A stretch of 64,000 bases of DNA from Robertkochia aurantiaca (GTDB lineage Bacteria > Bacteroidota > Bacteroidia > Flavobacteriales > Flavobacteriaceae), in the NCBI RefSeq assembly GCF_020166495.1, contig NZ_JAINZS010000001.1:186001-250000 (forward strand), given 5' to 3'. Below the pieces are notes generated by a model, which ran no database searches, was not told the origin of the DNA, and saw only the letters and a list, made by a program, of their open reading frames with translations. The position numbers and the translations under genes are program-made. Of this stretch, positions 54,623 to 64,000 are shown piece by piece (the first letter of the stretch is position 1; every line of letters starts with the position of its first letter).

Positions 54623-57487
54623 ATGACCAAATTCGAAGAAAATATAGAGGTTAAAGGTGCGAGAGTACATAACCTGAAAGATATAGATGTAACCATTCCG
54701 CGTGAAAAACTGGTAGTGATCACAGGGCTTTCAGGCAGCGGAAAGTCATCACTGGCGTTCGATACGATTTATGCAGAAGGCCAGCGAAGATACATCGAAA
54801 CCTTTTCTGCTTATGCCAGGCAGTTCCTCGGCGGACTTGAAAGACCCGATGTTGATAAGATCGACGGTCTTTCTCCTGTAATCGCCATCGAACAAAAGAC
54901 CACTTCAAAATCTCCACGCAGTACCGTAGGAACCATCACCGAGATCTATGACTTCCTGAGACTCTTGTATGCCAGAGCCGGCGATGCTTACTCATACAAG
55001 ACCGGTGAAAAAATGGTGAGCTACAGCGATGAGGCGATCAGGAGCCTGATCCTCTCTGAATTCAGCGATAAAAGGGTCAATATATTGGCTCCGGTGATCA
55101 AAAGCCGTAAAGGGCATTATCGCGAACTCTTTGAACAGATCGCTAAACAAGGCTTTGTCAAGGTTCGGGTCGATGGTGAGATCAAAGACCTGGAACCGGG
55201 TATGAAACTTGACCGCTATAAAACCCACGATATTGAGATCGTGATCGATCGCCTGCAGGTGGGTAAGGGCGAGGAAACCGAAAAGCGCCTGAATGAAAGC
55301 ATCAATACGGCTATGTATCACGGTGACGATGTGATGATGGTACTCGAACACGGTGCCGCTGAGCCCCGATATTTCAGCCGTAACCTTATGTGTCCCACCA
55401 CGGGAATATCGTATCCCAACCCCGAGCCCAACACCTTTTCTTTCAATTCACCCAAAGGCATGTGTCCTGAGTGCAACGGCCTCGGAAAGATTCACGAAGT
55501 AAACCTGAACAAGATCATACCTGATGAAGGTCTGAGCATCAAATCAGGTGGTATTGCCCCCCTTGGTAATTATAAAAAATCATGGATCTTTAAACAGCTG
55601 GAGGTGATAGCTCAGAGATATGACTTCGATCTGGCTGATCCTATTGAGAAAATTCCTGAGGAAGCCATGAAGGTTATTTTGTATGGTGGAAAGGAAAAAT
55701 TTTCAGTGCCTTCCAAAGCACTGGGTATTACCCGGGATTACAGTATTGATTTCGAAGGAATTATAAGTTTTATCAAGAATCAGTTCGATGAAAGCAAATC
55801 GACCTCCATCAGGCGCTGGGCAAAAGGCTTTATGGATCGTGTCAACTGTCCTTCCTGTGAAGGGTCAAGGCTGAAAAAATCATCTCTTTATTTCAGGATC
55901 GGTGAAAAGAATATCGCCGAACTGGCCGACATGGATATCGTAGAGTTATCTGAATTCTTCGAAGAACTGCCAGGGAGCATGAGCGAGAAGCAGTTTAAGA
56001 TAGCAGAGGAGATTCTTAAAGAGATCAATGCACGAATTCAATTCCTCCTCGATGTTGGCCTGGACTACCTCTCTTTAAACAGAAGTTCAAAATCCCTTTC
56101 AGGAGGCGAGGCTCAGAGAATCAGGCTGGCTACTCAGATCGGCTCACAACTGGTGGGTGTACTGTACATACTCGATGAACCAAGTATAGGTCTGCACCAA
56201 AGAGATAATGATCGTTTAATCCGGTCACTGGAATCTTTAAGGGATATAGGAAACTCAGTGATCGTGGTGGAACACGACAAAGACATGATACTCAGGGCAA
56301 ACCATGTGATCGATATAGGCCCCCAGGCCGGGCGACATGGCGGGGAAATTATTTATGAGGGAAGTCCGCAGGAAATGATTGACCGTGAAACTATGACAGC
56401 GGCCTATATTACTGGAAAGAAAAGCATTGAGATACCTGAAGAGAGAAGAAAAGGCAACGGGAAAACGCTTAGCCTGTATGGTTGTACCGGAAACAATTTA
56501 AAGAATATCGATGTCGATTTTCCCCTGGGGAAAATGATCGGTGTAACAGGAGTTTCGGGAAGCGGAAAGTCGACACTGATCAATGAAACCCTCTACCCTA
56601 TTCTCAACACTCATTTTTTCAATGCTGTAAAAAAACCCATGCCGCATAAAAAGATCGAAGGGATGGAGCATATCGACAAGGTGATCGATATTAATCAGCA
56701 GCCTATCGGAAGAACTCCCAGGTCAAATCCTGCCACCTATACCGGGGTGTTCAGCGAGATCAGAACCCTTTTCACCAAAACACCTGAGGCTATGATCAGG
56801 GGATACAAGCCCGGACGCTTCAGCTTCAATGTCAAGGGAGGTCGCTGTGAAACCTGTCAGGGTGCAGGACTCAGGGTGATAGAAATGAATTTCCTGCCTG
56901 ATGTTACGGTCGAATGTGAAACCTGCCAGGGGAAAAGATTCAACCGTGAAACCCTGGAAATACGATACAAAGGGAAATCGATAGCCGATGTGCTTGATAT
57001 GACCATTAATGAAGCGGTACAATTCTTTGAAAATATTCCCAAGATATACCGGAAGCTTAAAACCATTCAGGATGTGGGACTGGGGTATATCACCCTGGGG
57101 CAACAATCCACAACGCTTTCCGGAGGTGAGGCTCAAAGGGTCAAACTGGCTACCGAACTATCGAAAAAAGACACAGGAAACACCTTTTATATTCTTGATG
57201 AACCCACAACAGGGCTGCACTTTGAAGATATCAGGGTGCTTATGAACGTGCTTAACAAACTCACCGATAAGGGGAACACGGTTCTTATAATAGAACACAA
57301 TCTCGACGTGATCAAAATGGTAGATCACATTATCGATATCGGCCCTGAAGGTGGGAAAGGTGGCGGAGAGGTTATTACAACGGGAACACCCGAAGAAGTC
57401 GCTCAGTCAGAAGATAGCTTTACAGCCACGTATCTTCAGAAAGAACTGGAAAATGAAAACGCAGTCTCAAAATCATCTGCCTCCTGA
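54623..57487 (+). CDS. uvrA: Excinuclease ABC subunit A
   Basis: 954 aa. Two ABC ATPase domains: first Walker [13 protein letters not shown], second [13 protein letters not shown]; signature loops [16 protein letters not shown] and [15 protein letters not shown]. Zinc modules [30 protein letters not shown] and CETCQGKRF are intact. Damage-recognition subunit of nucleotide excision repair. Normal length. No terminator is evident after it. Confidence 0.98.
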   Translation: MTKFEENIEVKGARVHNLKDIDVTIPREKLVVITGLSGSGKSSLAFDTIYAEGQRRYIETFSAYARQFLGGLERPDVDKIDGLSPVIAIEQKTTSKSPRSTVGTITEIYDFLRLLYARAGDAYSYKTGEKMVSYSDEAIRSLILSEFSDKRVNILAPVIKSRKGHYRELFEQIAKQGFVKVRVDGEIKDLEPGMKLDRYKTHDIEIVIDRLQVGKGEETEKRLNESINTAMYHGDDVMMVLEHGAAEPRYFSRNLMCPTTGISYPNPEPNTFSFNSPKGMCPECNGLGKIHEVNLNKIIPDEGLSIKSGGIAPLGNYKKSWIFKQLEVIAQRYDFDLADPIEKIPEEAMKVILYGGKEKFSVPSKALGITRDYSIDFEGIISFIKNQFDESKSTSIRRWAKGFMDRVNCPSCEGSRLKKSSLYFRIGEKNIAELADMDIVELSEFFEELPGSMSEKQFKIAEEILKEINARIQFLLDVGLDYLSLNRSSKSLSGGEAQRIRLATQIGSQLVGVLYILDEPSIGLHQRDNDRLIRSLESLRDIGNSVIVVEHDKDMILRANHVIDIGPQAGRHGGEIIYEGSPQEMIDRETMTAAYITGKKSIEIPEERRKGNGKTLSLYGCTGNNLKNIDVDFPLGKMIGVTGVSGSGKSTLINETLYPILNTHFFNAVKKPMPHKKIEGMEHIDKVIDINQQPIGRTPRSNPATYTGVFSEIRTLFTKTPEAMIRGYKPGRFSFNVKGGRCETCQGAGLRVIEMNFLPDVTVECETCQGKRFNRETLEIRYKGKSIADVLDMTINEAVQFFENIPKIYRKLKTIQDVGLGYITLGQQSTTLSGGEAQRVKLATELSKKDTGNTFYILDEPTTGLHFEDIRVLMNVLNKLTDKGNTVLIIEHNLDVIKMVDHIIDIGPEGGKGGGEVITTGTPEEVAQSEDSFTATYLQKELENENAVSKSSAS

Positions 57488-57662
57488 GAGATTTGTATAG
57501 CGGGCAGCAATCTGACCGATTGCTCCAGGCAGATTTTGACGTCTTTGTATTCAGTTTTTGAGCAAAAGTGTCGTTTACAGAACCGCGCTGATTTACAGCG
57601 GTTTCCAATCTCAAAATCGGAAAATATTGGTTAAATTGTAGTTAAATCAAATTTCCGGAGTC

Positions 57663-59849
57663 TTGGCATCAAATAACGACCACCAAAAATTCAGCACTTT
57701 CAAAGGGGTATTCGTACCCACACTACTCACCATACTTGGTATCATCTTATTCTTAAGACTTCCCTGGGTGGTTGGTAATGCCGGGGTGGGCGGTGCGATC
57801 CTGATTATAGTGATATCGATACTGATCACTTTTCTGACCAGTCTTTCCCTGTCATCGATCATCTCAAACATACGCATAGGCTTTGGCGGAGCCTTTGCGA
57901 TCATCTCCCGTTCGCTTGGCCTGGAGATCGGGGGAAGTATTGGGATCCCTCTGTATCTTTCACAAGCGATTGCAGTAGCCATGTATATTTTCGGTTTCAG
58001 GGAAGGATGGGTATGGATCTTCCCGGACCATAATCCCTTGCTGGTCGATTTGGCCGTCTTTATAGTGGTTTTTGTAGTGGCCTATCTGAGTACGGCCCTG
58101 GCCTTTAAAATCCAGTATTTCATACTTGCTGTCATAATTATAGCGCTGGCTTCTATAGTCATCGGTTTCTTCCAGGTGGAGAACCTCACCCAGCCCAAGA
58201 TCATCGGAGACTTTGTGCAGGCTAAGGAAGGGAGAATGATCGGTGCTAATTTCTGGCTTGTTTTTGCGGTATTCTTCCCTGCTGTTACCGGGATCATGGC
58301 AGGATTGAACATGTCTGGTGATCTGAGAAATCCAAGACAGAGCATACCGCAGGGAACTCTCTGGGCCGTGGGTCTCACCGCCATAGTGTATATCGTACTG
58401 GCTATCATGGTGGGATATATGGGTGAAGTAGATGAATTGGTCAACAACTATACTTTTTTTGTAGATAATGCCTTTATTCCCACCCTTGTACTGATCGGGT
58501 TGCTGGGTGCCACCTTTTCTTCTGCCCTCACCTCTTTTGTGGGTGCCCCACGTATACTTGAGGCCATAGCCAGAAAGAATATTTTACCCTTCTCCGGAAA
58601 GCTTAAAAAAAGAAATAAGAAAGGAGAGCCCGCTGCAGCAATTGTTCTGAGTGGCGGGATCGTTCTCATCGGCCTGCTTATCAGGGAGCTGAATCTCATC
58701 GCCCCCCTGATCACCATGTTCTTTCTGATCACCTATGCGATGATCAACCTGGTGGTTCTAATCGAACAGAGCCTCTCGCTGCCGAGTTTCAGACCGACAT
58801 TCAGTATTCCCATCATCATTCCTTTCCTGGGAACAGTTGGTTGTATTTTTGTAATGTTCGTGGTAAACCCTGTCTTTTCCCTGATAGCCATAGTGGCCGT
58901 CATAGCGATCTATATTTACCTGATGCGAAAACGCCTGAACTATGACGGAGGTTATGCCCGTAGCGGTTTGTTCACCGCTCTTGCAAAATGGGCCACCGAA
59001 CGTTCGATCTCATATAGCGGAAAGAACGAGCCCCGATCCTGGCAACCCGATCTACTCGTACCGGTAAAAGAACCCAGGGAATTGAGATCTTCGTTCAGAC
59101 TGCTGTATGCCATCATTCATCCCAAGGGTTCTCTGAAAGTAATCGGTATAGGGGTTGACCCCATGCTGAGACGTATGAAACGTGAGATCCCGAGAGTGAT
59201 GCAGGAACTTAAGAATACCGGCGAAACGGTGAGTTATTCTTTTATCGAGAATGACCAGTTCGCTAAAAGTGTGACGATCGGGATAGAAGCTCTGGATGCC
59301 GGCTATTTCAAACCGAATTCGGTTTTTTTGAGAATCGACTCCCGGGTAAAGGAGTATGATTCTTATGCCACTATCATCAGAAAGGAAGTCTCCGAAAACA
59401 GGGGTGTATTGGTGTATATTCCTTTCGCACAGGTGGGTCTCGGACTGGAAAGAACCATCAATGTTTGGTTAAAGGAGGTGCCTGATAACTGGCAGGAAAG
59501 CAATGAACTGGGCAATAACGACCTTGCTGTTCTTATGGCGCTGTTGATCATTAAGAACTGGAATGGCGAACTGAACATCATATTGGAACAACGGGAGGAA
59601 GAAAATGAGGACGATGGTTATAAAATGCTCGAAACCCTGCAGGATAATGCCCGTTTACCTAAAAGGATCGACAGGTTCGTAATCAAAGAATCGGCAAAGG
59701 AAAAATGGCGAAAGGTACCAAGGGCCGATCTGAGCATTGCCCCCTTTCATACAGAAAGCGAACTTTCTGATCTGCTGACCGTAGTAAGAAACCATCGCTC
59801 CTCTTTTCTATTCACTGCTGATTCCGGAAAAGAAAACGTACAGTTATAA
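57663..59849 (+). CDS. Cation-chloride-cotransporter-like permease
   Basis: 728 aa. Residues about 15-425 hold around twelve membrane segments in APC-superfamily style: FKGVFVPTLLTILGIILFLRLPWVVGNAGV is the typical CCC opening, and SGDLRNPRQSIPQGTLWAVG is the loop after TM6. The C-terminal 290 residues form a cytosolic domain (PDLLVPVKEPRELRSSF... to the end) as in CCC proteins. Probable K+/Na+/Cl- or amino acid cotransport. It starts at TTG 57663; no in-frame ATG fits near the membrane segment start, so a non-ATG start is likely. Confidence 0.85.
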   Translation: MASNNDHQKFSTFKGVFVPTLLTILGIILFLRLPWVVGNAGVGGAILIIVISILITFLTSLSLSSIISNIRIGFGGAFAIISRSLGLEIGGSIGIPLYLSQAIAVAMYIFGFREGWVWIFPDHNPLLVDLAVFIVVFVVAYLSTALAFKIQYFILAVIIIALASIVIGFFQVENLTQPKIIGDFVQAKEGRMIGANFWLVFAVFFPAVTGIMAGLNMSGDLRNPRQSIPQGTLWAVGLTAIVYIVLAIMVGYMGEVDELVNNYTFFVDNAFIPTLVLIGLLGATFSSALTSFVGAPRILEAIARKNILPFSGKLKKRNKKGEPAAAIVLSGGIVLIGLLIRELNLIAPLITMFFLITYAMINLVVLIEQSLSLPSFRPTFSIPIIIPFLGTVGCIFVMFVVNPVFSLIAIVAVIAIYIYLMRKRLNYDGGYARSGLFTALAKWATERSISYSGKNEPRSWQPDLLVPVKEPRELRSSFRLLYAIIHPKGSLKVIGIGVDPMLRRMKREIPRVMQELKNTGETVSYSFIENDQFAKSVTIGIEALDAGYFKPNSVFLRIDSRVKEYDSYATIIRKEVSENRGVLVYIPFAQVGLGLERTINVWLKEVPDNWQESNELGNNDLAVLMALLIIKNWNGELNIILEQREEENEDDGYKMLETLQDNARLPKRIDRFVIKESAKEKWRKVPRADLSIAPFHTESELSDLLTVVRNHRSSFLFTADSGKENVQL

Positions 59850-60048
59850 TTGGGAGACACCTCACTCAGGTAACCATATAGATTCTGATCAATCTGCAGG
59901 ATCAGCTAAACTCGCTCTTGATTTTTAGTATCTTTAACAGCCGGTCAGCAAGGTTACGAGAGTAAATTTCATCAAATAAAATGAGCCTCCAGACTTGATG
60001 TCGACCGTTATACTAATTTCGCATTAACCTTAAATAATTCAGTGATAC

Positions 60049-60738
60049 GTGAGAAAAGAAAGCAGCCATAAAGGATGGAATGAGATAAAGACCAATGACT
60101 CATGGGCCATTTTTAAGATTATGGGAGAATTTGTCAGCGGCTATGAAAAATTGAGCGAGATCGGACCATGTGTGTCAATATTCGGTTCAGCCCGAACCAA
60201 ATCAGATCATCCCAATTATAAACTTACCGAAGAGATCGCAAAGAAGATTGTCGAGTCCGGATATGGAGTCATTACCGGTGGTGGACCCGGCATTATGGAA
60301 GCCGGTAACAAAGGTGCACATTTAGCCGGAGGAACTTCGGTGGGCCTGAACATCGACCTGCCCTTCGAACAACATGACAATCCTTATATCGACCGCGATA
60401 AAAATCTGAATTTCGATTATTTTTTTGTGCGAAAGGTGATGTTTGTGAAATATTCTCAGGGCTTTGTAGTAATGCCAGGGGGCTTTGGTACCCTCGATGA
60501 ACTGTTTGAAGCCATCACCCTGATACAGACCGACAAAATCGCTAAATTTCCCATCATTTTGGTTGGAACTGATTTCTGGACAGGCTTATTAGACTGGGTA
60601 AAGGTCACTCTGTTGAGTAAATACGCCAATATCAGTGAAGGAGATCTTGACCTGATCTCAATCGTTGATACGCCACAGGAAGTCATCGATATACTGAACA
60701 GTTTCTACAAAGAGTTCAACCTGGCTCCGAATTTCTAA
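60049..60738 (+). CDS. LOG-family (TIGR00730) Rossmann protein
   Basis: 229 aa, starting with GTG 60049. CVSIFGSARTKSDHPNYKLTEEIAKKIVESGYGVITGGGPGIMEAGNKGA is the nucleotide-binding start, and PGGFGTLDELFEAITLIQT is the LOG signature PGGxGTxxE. Such proteins are phosphoribohydrolases that release free bases from nucleotides (cytokinin-like in plants) or nucleotide-binding proteins of unknown use; the latter cannot be excluded. A bidirectional hairpin follows. Confidence 0.9.
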   Translation: MRKESSHKGWNEIKTNDSWAIFKIMGEFVSGYEKLSEIGPCVSIFGSARTKSDHPNYKLTEEIAKKIVESGYGVITGGGPGIMEAGNKGAHLAGGTSVGLNIDLPFEQHDNPYIDRDKNLNFDYFFVRKVMFVKYSQGFVVMPGGFGTLDELFEAITLIQTDKIAKFPIILVGTDFWTGLLDWVKVTLLSKYANISEGDLDLISIVDTPQEVIDILNSFYKEFNLAPNF

Positions 60739-60776
60739 AAAAAAAAGCCACAACCCTAATAAAAAAGGGTGTGGCT
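60738..60776 (-). terminator. Terminator downstream of ppc (may serve both strands)
   Basis: AGCCACAACCCT (60746-60757) with AGGGTGTGGCT (60766-60776), one bulged base, preceded on the plus strand by about ten A, which give a T run on the minus strand after the stem. It lies about 20 bp past the ppc stop. Confidence 0.8.
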
Positions 60777-60797
60777 TAATTTATTTAAAGCAATACT

Positions 60798-63383
60798 TTA
60801 AGCAGAATTACGGCTGGCATTGATGTTTCCAAAGAGCGACCGGGTCACCATATTTTCAAAAACACGAATTTTTTCCGGATCTGCATCTTCAGATCTACGA
60901 AGGTGTTGCAGCTGGAGCAGCGCAAATTGCTGAATGGTAAGTAAGGGTAAAACGATCTTTTCTCTGACAGCGATCGAAGCTTTCATCGACCTCGAGTCTT
61001 CCATCAGTTCTTCGTAACCGGTTACCTTCAGTATCATTTCCTTACTGCGCTCGTATTCTTCATAGATGATCTGCCAGAATTCACCGAATTCCTTATCATC
61101 TTTCATATAAGCGGTGAGTTTGAAGAATGATTTTGTCAGGCTCATCATACTGTTCTCCAGGAGAGTTCTGAAAAAATCAGAATTCTGATAGAGATGTATG
61201 ACCTTATCCAGTTCTCCCGCATCTTCGAACTCTTTGATAGCGGTACCCACGCCGTAGAATCCGGGCACGTTTTGTTTCAGCTGACTCCAGCTTCCTACAA
61301 AGGGGATGGCCCTTAGATCATCGAAATTCAGTTTATCTGATTTCCCTCTTTTTGAGGGACGGCTACCGATATTGGTCTTCGCATAGTACTGAAGGGTACT
61401 CATGCGTTCCAGATAAGGAAGGAATTTCGGGTGTTTTTTGAATTCTGTGTACTTTTCATAGCTGATCTCAGCCAGACGGGTCATGGTCTTTCGGTCATTT
61501 TTATCAAACTCCTGTTCCTTGTCTTTGAATACAGCATTGACCGCTCCCGAACTTATCAGTTGTTCCAGGTTGTACTGACAGGAATCCAGGGTTCCGAAAT
61601 TAGAACTGATGGTTTGTCCCTGAATCGTAAGCTGCACCTCTTCGTTTTCAACAGTAGGGCCTAAGGACGCATAGAACTGGTGTGTCTTACCTCCTCCCCT
61701 GGCCGGTGGTCCGCCGCGACCGTCGAAGAATATTACTTTGATATCGTGCTTGCGGGATACCGTGGTAAGCGCTTCTTTTGCCTTAAAGATGCTCCAGTTG
61801 GCCATCAGGTACCCGCCGTCTTTCGTTCCATCTGAAAAACCAAGCATGATGGGTTGTTTATTCCCTCTTCTCTTCAGATGCGCTGCATACGTCTTGTCTG
61901 AATAGAGCGCTTCCATTACCTTATCGGCCCCCTGCAGGTCATCGACGGTTTCAAAAAGAGGCACCACATCAACATCAGGTTCTTTCCAGTCACACAGTCT
62001 GATCATGGCAAAGACCTCCATCACGTTGAGCATATCCCGGTTATTACTGATGATATACCGGTTACACCCCTGTTCTCCGTTGTTATTCTGAATGGTTTTG
62101 ATCGCGTAGATCGACTCAAGGGTTTTCCGCGCCATTTCATGTTTGAAAAGATTCGGATTCAGCTTGCCCTCTACTTTGGCGAGAACCTTGATCTGTTTTT
62201 CCTTTGAAAGCTTTTCATAATCAGGCGGGAAAATATCCAGACCGAGATCCCTTGATTCCTTTACAATATTGGTGAACACATCATGATGCACCCTGGAATC
62301 CTGGCGTATATCGAGACTGGCGAAATAGAAACCGAAGAGTTTCATTTTATTCAGCAGGTCATCCACCTCACTTACGAAAAGCGACTGATGCCGCGTAACA
62401 AGTATTTCCCTGACCTCCTTCAGGGTATTGATCGACTCTTCAGCAGTAATAGTGGTTCTTCCGTTTTCAAGGAAAATATTTTCATAAAGTTTTGATTCCA
62501 GATCGGTGATCAGCTCTTCCACCATTTTGAAGGTCAGCCTGCGACGCAGTTTCCTGACATCTCGGTAATAGTTTTTCAAAATGGTACTTCTTAAACGATC
62601 GGCCACCTTTAGGGTGATCTCTGTTGTGACAAAAGGATTTCCGTCCCGATCACCTCCCGGCCAGAATCCCAGATTTAGCACCTGGTTTTCAAGTTCATCC
62701 CGCTGGAAAAGATTTTGATCGATATAGTTGTAAATAGTACTTATCGATTGATAGAACACATTTTCAAGATACCATATCAGGCTTACGGCTTCATCGTAGG
62801 GCGTTGGCTTTTCCTTCTTAAAAAAGGGGGTTTTGCCCAATTGAGCCAAAAGCTTTTTAATATAAACCAGGTCATTCTGGCGAATGGCTTCAGAAAGGTC
62901 TGTAATGATCCCCAGAACAGAACCGGGATAGAATTGGGTCGGGTGTGCCGTAAGCACCGGTCTCACCTTAAAATGACGAAAGAACTCTTTGAGTCGCTCC
63001 TGCTTATTGCTCCCTTCGGCCTCCTCCTTGATATTCCGGAGCGTTCCGCGGCCATCCATGTTATTAACCACAGGGAAAGCAGCATCTTCAATAGCATCAA
63101 AAAGTACAACCTGTCTTTCTATATACTGAATAAACCTGAATAACAGGTCATAGCGTTCTTCGTCATTGGGGTTTTCCAGATATTTCGAAAAGAACTGTTC
63201 TACGATCTCTTCAGGGTTATTATTGGCTTCATACCCCTTTTCACAGATCTCAGTGAACAATGGCAACATCACCCCTGTGTTGGTGATCTCATCGAAGGGA
63301 AGGGTGATGAAAATACTGTTGTATATCTGGTACTTAGAAAGCACATGTTCATTGAATCGTTCTATCTTTGGTTTTCGAAGCAT
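60798..63383 (-). CDS. ppc: Phosphoenolpyruvate carboxylase
   Basis: 861 aa. Catalytic His in VLTAHPTQ near residue 150; WPGGDRDGNPFVT; the active-site loop GFSDGTKDGGYLMANW and FFDGRGGPPARGGGKTH with the conserved Gly/Arg that hold bicarbonate and PEP; the C-terminal end is NINASRNSA-like. Fixes bicarbonate on PEP to make oxaloacetate, an anaplerotic step. Length is at the lower end of the usual 880-950 aa. Confidence 0.97.
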   Translation of the reverse strand: MLRKPKIERFNEHVLSKYQIYNSIFITLPFDEITNTGVMLPLFTEICEKGYEANNNPEEIVEQFFSKYLENPNDEERYDLLFRFIQYIERQVVLFDAIEDAAFPVVNNMDGRGTLRNIKEEAEGSNKQERLKEFFRHFKVRPVLTAHPTQFYPGSVLGIITDLSEAIRQNDLVYIKKLLAQLGKTPFFKKEKPTPYDEAVSLIWYLENVFYQSISTIYNYIDQNLFQRDELENQVLNLGFWPGGDRDGNPFVTTEITLKVADRLRSTILKNYYRDVRKLRRRLTFKMVEELITDLESKLYENIFLENGRTTITAEESINTLKEVREILVTRHQSLFVSEVDDLLNKMKLFGFYFASLDIRQDSRVHHDVFTNIVKESRDLGLDIFPPDYEKLSKEKQIKVLAKVEGKLNPNLFKHEMARKTLESIYAIKTIQNNNGEQGCNRYIISNNRDMLNVMEVFAMIRLCDWKEPDVDVVPLFETVDDLQGADKVMEALYSDKTYAAHLKRRGNKQPIMLGFSDGTKDGGYLMANWSIFKAKEALTTVSRKHDIKVIFFDGRGGPPARGGGKTHQFYASLGPTVENEEVQLTIQGQTISSNFGTLDSCQYNLEQLISSGAVNAVFKDKEQEFDKNDRKTMTRLAEISYEKYTEFKKHPKFLPYLERMSTLQYYAKTNIGSRPSKRGKSDKLNFDDLRAIPFVGSWSQLKQNVPGFYGVGTAIKEFEDAGELDKVIHLYQNSDFFRTLLENSMMSLTKSFFKLTAYMKDDKEFGEFWQIIYEEYERSKEMILKVTGYEELMEDSRSMKASIAVREKIVLPLLTIQQFALLQLQHLRRSEDADPEKIRVFENMVTRSLFGNINASRNSA

Positions 63384-63402
63384 AGTATATTTTTTAAAAA
63401 TT

Positions 63403-63437
63403 AAAAAGCCCTCTCAGGCATATTAGCTGAGAGGGCT
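63403..63437 (-). terminator. Terminator downstream of the Lrp/AsnC gene
   Basis: AGCCCTCTCA (63407-63416) pairs with TGAGAGGGCT (63428-63437); the T run follows on the minus strand. It lies between the Lrp/AsnC gene and ppc, which are same-strand, and separates their transcripts. Confidence 0.85.
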
Positions 63438-63464
63438 GAAATTCGTTAAAATTCCCAGTCAGCT

Positions 63465-63944
63465 TTATAAATTGCTGAAAATTGTATGCATGAGTCTTTT
63501 CTTATCGTTCAGACTCTCTTCAAGGGAAATCATTGTCTCTGTGCGACTTACGCCGTCAATGTCATCGATTTTGAAGATGATTTCTTTGGCATGTTTGGTG
63601 TCTTTAGCTCTGACCTTGCAGAAAATATTAAATTTCCCGGTTGTGATATGAGCTACGGTAATATAAGGAATCTCACTTAATCTCTCCAATACAAATTTGG
63701 TCTGGTGTGTCTTTTCCAGAAAGATACCTACATAGGCTATGAAAGAGTACCCCAGTTTCACATAATCAAGTGTCAGGGAAGATCCCTTGATGATGCCTGC
63801 ATCTTCCATTTTTTTAACCCTTACGTGCACTGTACCGGCTGAGATCAGCAACTTCTTTGCTATATCTGTAAAAGGCGTTCGGGTGTTGTCGATTAACATG
63901 TCAAGGATCTGATGATCAACCTCGTCTAGTTTAAATTTCGCCAT
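63465..63944 (-). CDS. Lrp/AsnC-family transcriptional regulator
   Basis: 159 aa. N-terminal winged helix-turn-helix (LDEVDHQILDMLIDNTRTPFTDIAKKLLISAGTVHVRVKKMEDAGIIKG) and C-terminal RAM ligand domain (YSFIAYVGIFLEKTHQTKFVLERLSEIPYITVAHITTGKFNIFCKVRAKD). Senses an amino acid and controls metabolism genes. Located upstream of ppc and separated from it by a terminator, so co-transcription is unlikely. Confidence 0.94.
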   Translation of the reverse strand: MAKFKLDEVDHQILDMLIDNTRTPFTDIAKKLLISAGTVHVRVKKMEDAGIIKGSSLTLDYVKLGYSFIAYVGIFLEKTHQTKFVLERLSEIPYITVAHITTGKFNIFCKVRAKDTKHAKEIIFKIDDIDGVSRTETMISLEESLNDKKRLMHTIFSNL

Positions 63945-64000
63945 TATTTTTAATAATCTTTAATTAAAACACAAATTAACTAAGAAAATCGCAAATTATA

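Overview
The window looks like chromosomal DNA from a marine-type member of the Bacteroidota, most likely the family Flavobacteriaceae. Four things point there: lineage-typical proteins (a one-chain E1 alpha/beta 2-oxoacid dehydrogenase, DUF5117/5118-type zinc metalloprotease, CarboxypepD_reg-like surface protein, DUF4369-TlpA thioredoxin, DUF1835, DUF5694); many SPII lipoproteins with an S/G-C lipobox; promoters of the TTTG-N19-TAnnTTTG type instead of sigma-70 boxes; and a general lack of strong Shine-Dalgarno sequences. I see no tRNA, rRNA, CRISPR array, transposase, integrase or phage gene. This is a gene-dense core-chromosome stretch with one accessory biosynthetic operon.

Layout. 1-7 kb: mutS2 (cut by the left edge) divergent from ung, then a leftward block with a periplasmic-binding-like protein, a nucleoside phosphorylase coupled to a DUF1835 protein, an eIF1/SUI1-like factor and a 2OG-Fe(II) oxygenase. 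7-11.3 kb: fused E1 dehydrogenase, lipocalin-like and OmpA-type lipoproteins, and a dienelactone hydrolase-like lipoprotein. 11.3-17.0 kb: seven tightly packed, mostly overlapping genes forming a polyketide/fatty-acid hybrid operon (flavoprotein, methyltransferase, type III polyketide synthase, FabI/FabL-like enoyl reductase, FabZ-like dehydratase, KAS II, acyl carrier protein). 17-25 kb: an unusual aconitase, nitroreductase, ArsC-like protein, HPF, M19 dipeptidase, DUF5694 protein and Bcr/CflA MFS exporter. 25-36 kb: envelope and secreted proteins (lysozyme-inhibitor-like, cupin, S41-like, OmpA, metalloprotease, carboxypeptidase-regulatory-like) plus a sigma-like regulator. 36-37.2 kb: three small signalling genes, two HPt-like and one receiver-like, all apparently without the phosphorylatable residue. 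37.6-51 kb: dicarboxylate symporter, aroC, LpxH-like hydrolase, a 968-aa FAD/Fe-S dehydrogenase, TlpA-like protein, rhomboid protease, LpxL-like acyltransferase, glmM and acpH. 51-64 kb: a ggt / unknown / ATP-grasp operon, uvrA, a cation-chloride-cotransporter-like permease, a LOG-family protein, ppc and an Lrp/AsnC regulator.

The most interesting system is the 11.3-17.0 kb operon. In it a chalcone-synthase-fold enzyme with an intact Cys-His-Asn triad is translationally linked to its own fatty-acid-elongation enzymes and carrier protein, and to a methyltransferase and flavoprotein that could tailor an alkylresorcinol, alkylpyrone or related product. The operon has no ketoreductase and no acyltransferase, so it probably borrows these from primary fatty-acid synthesis. 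Second is the degenerate phosphorelay module at 36-37.2 kb, which could work by protein-protein contact without phosphate. All functions are inferred from sequence reading alone; no database search was run.
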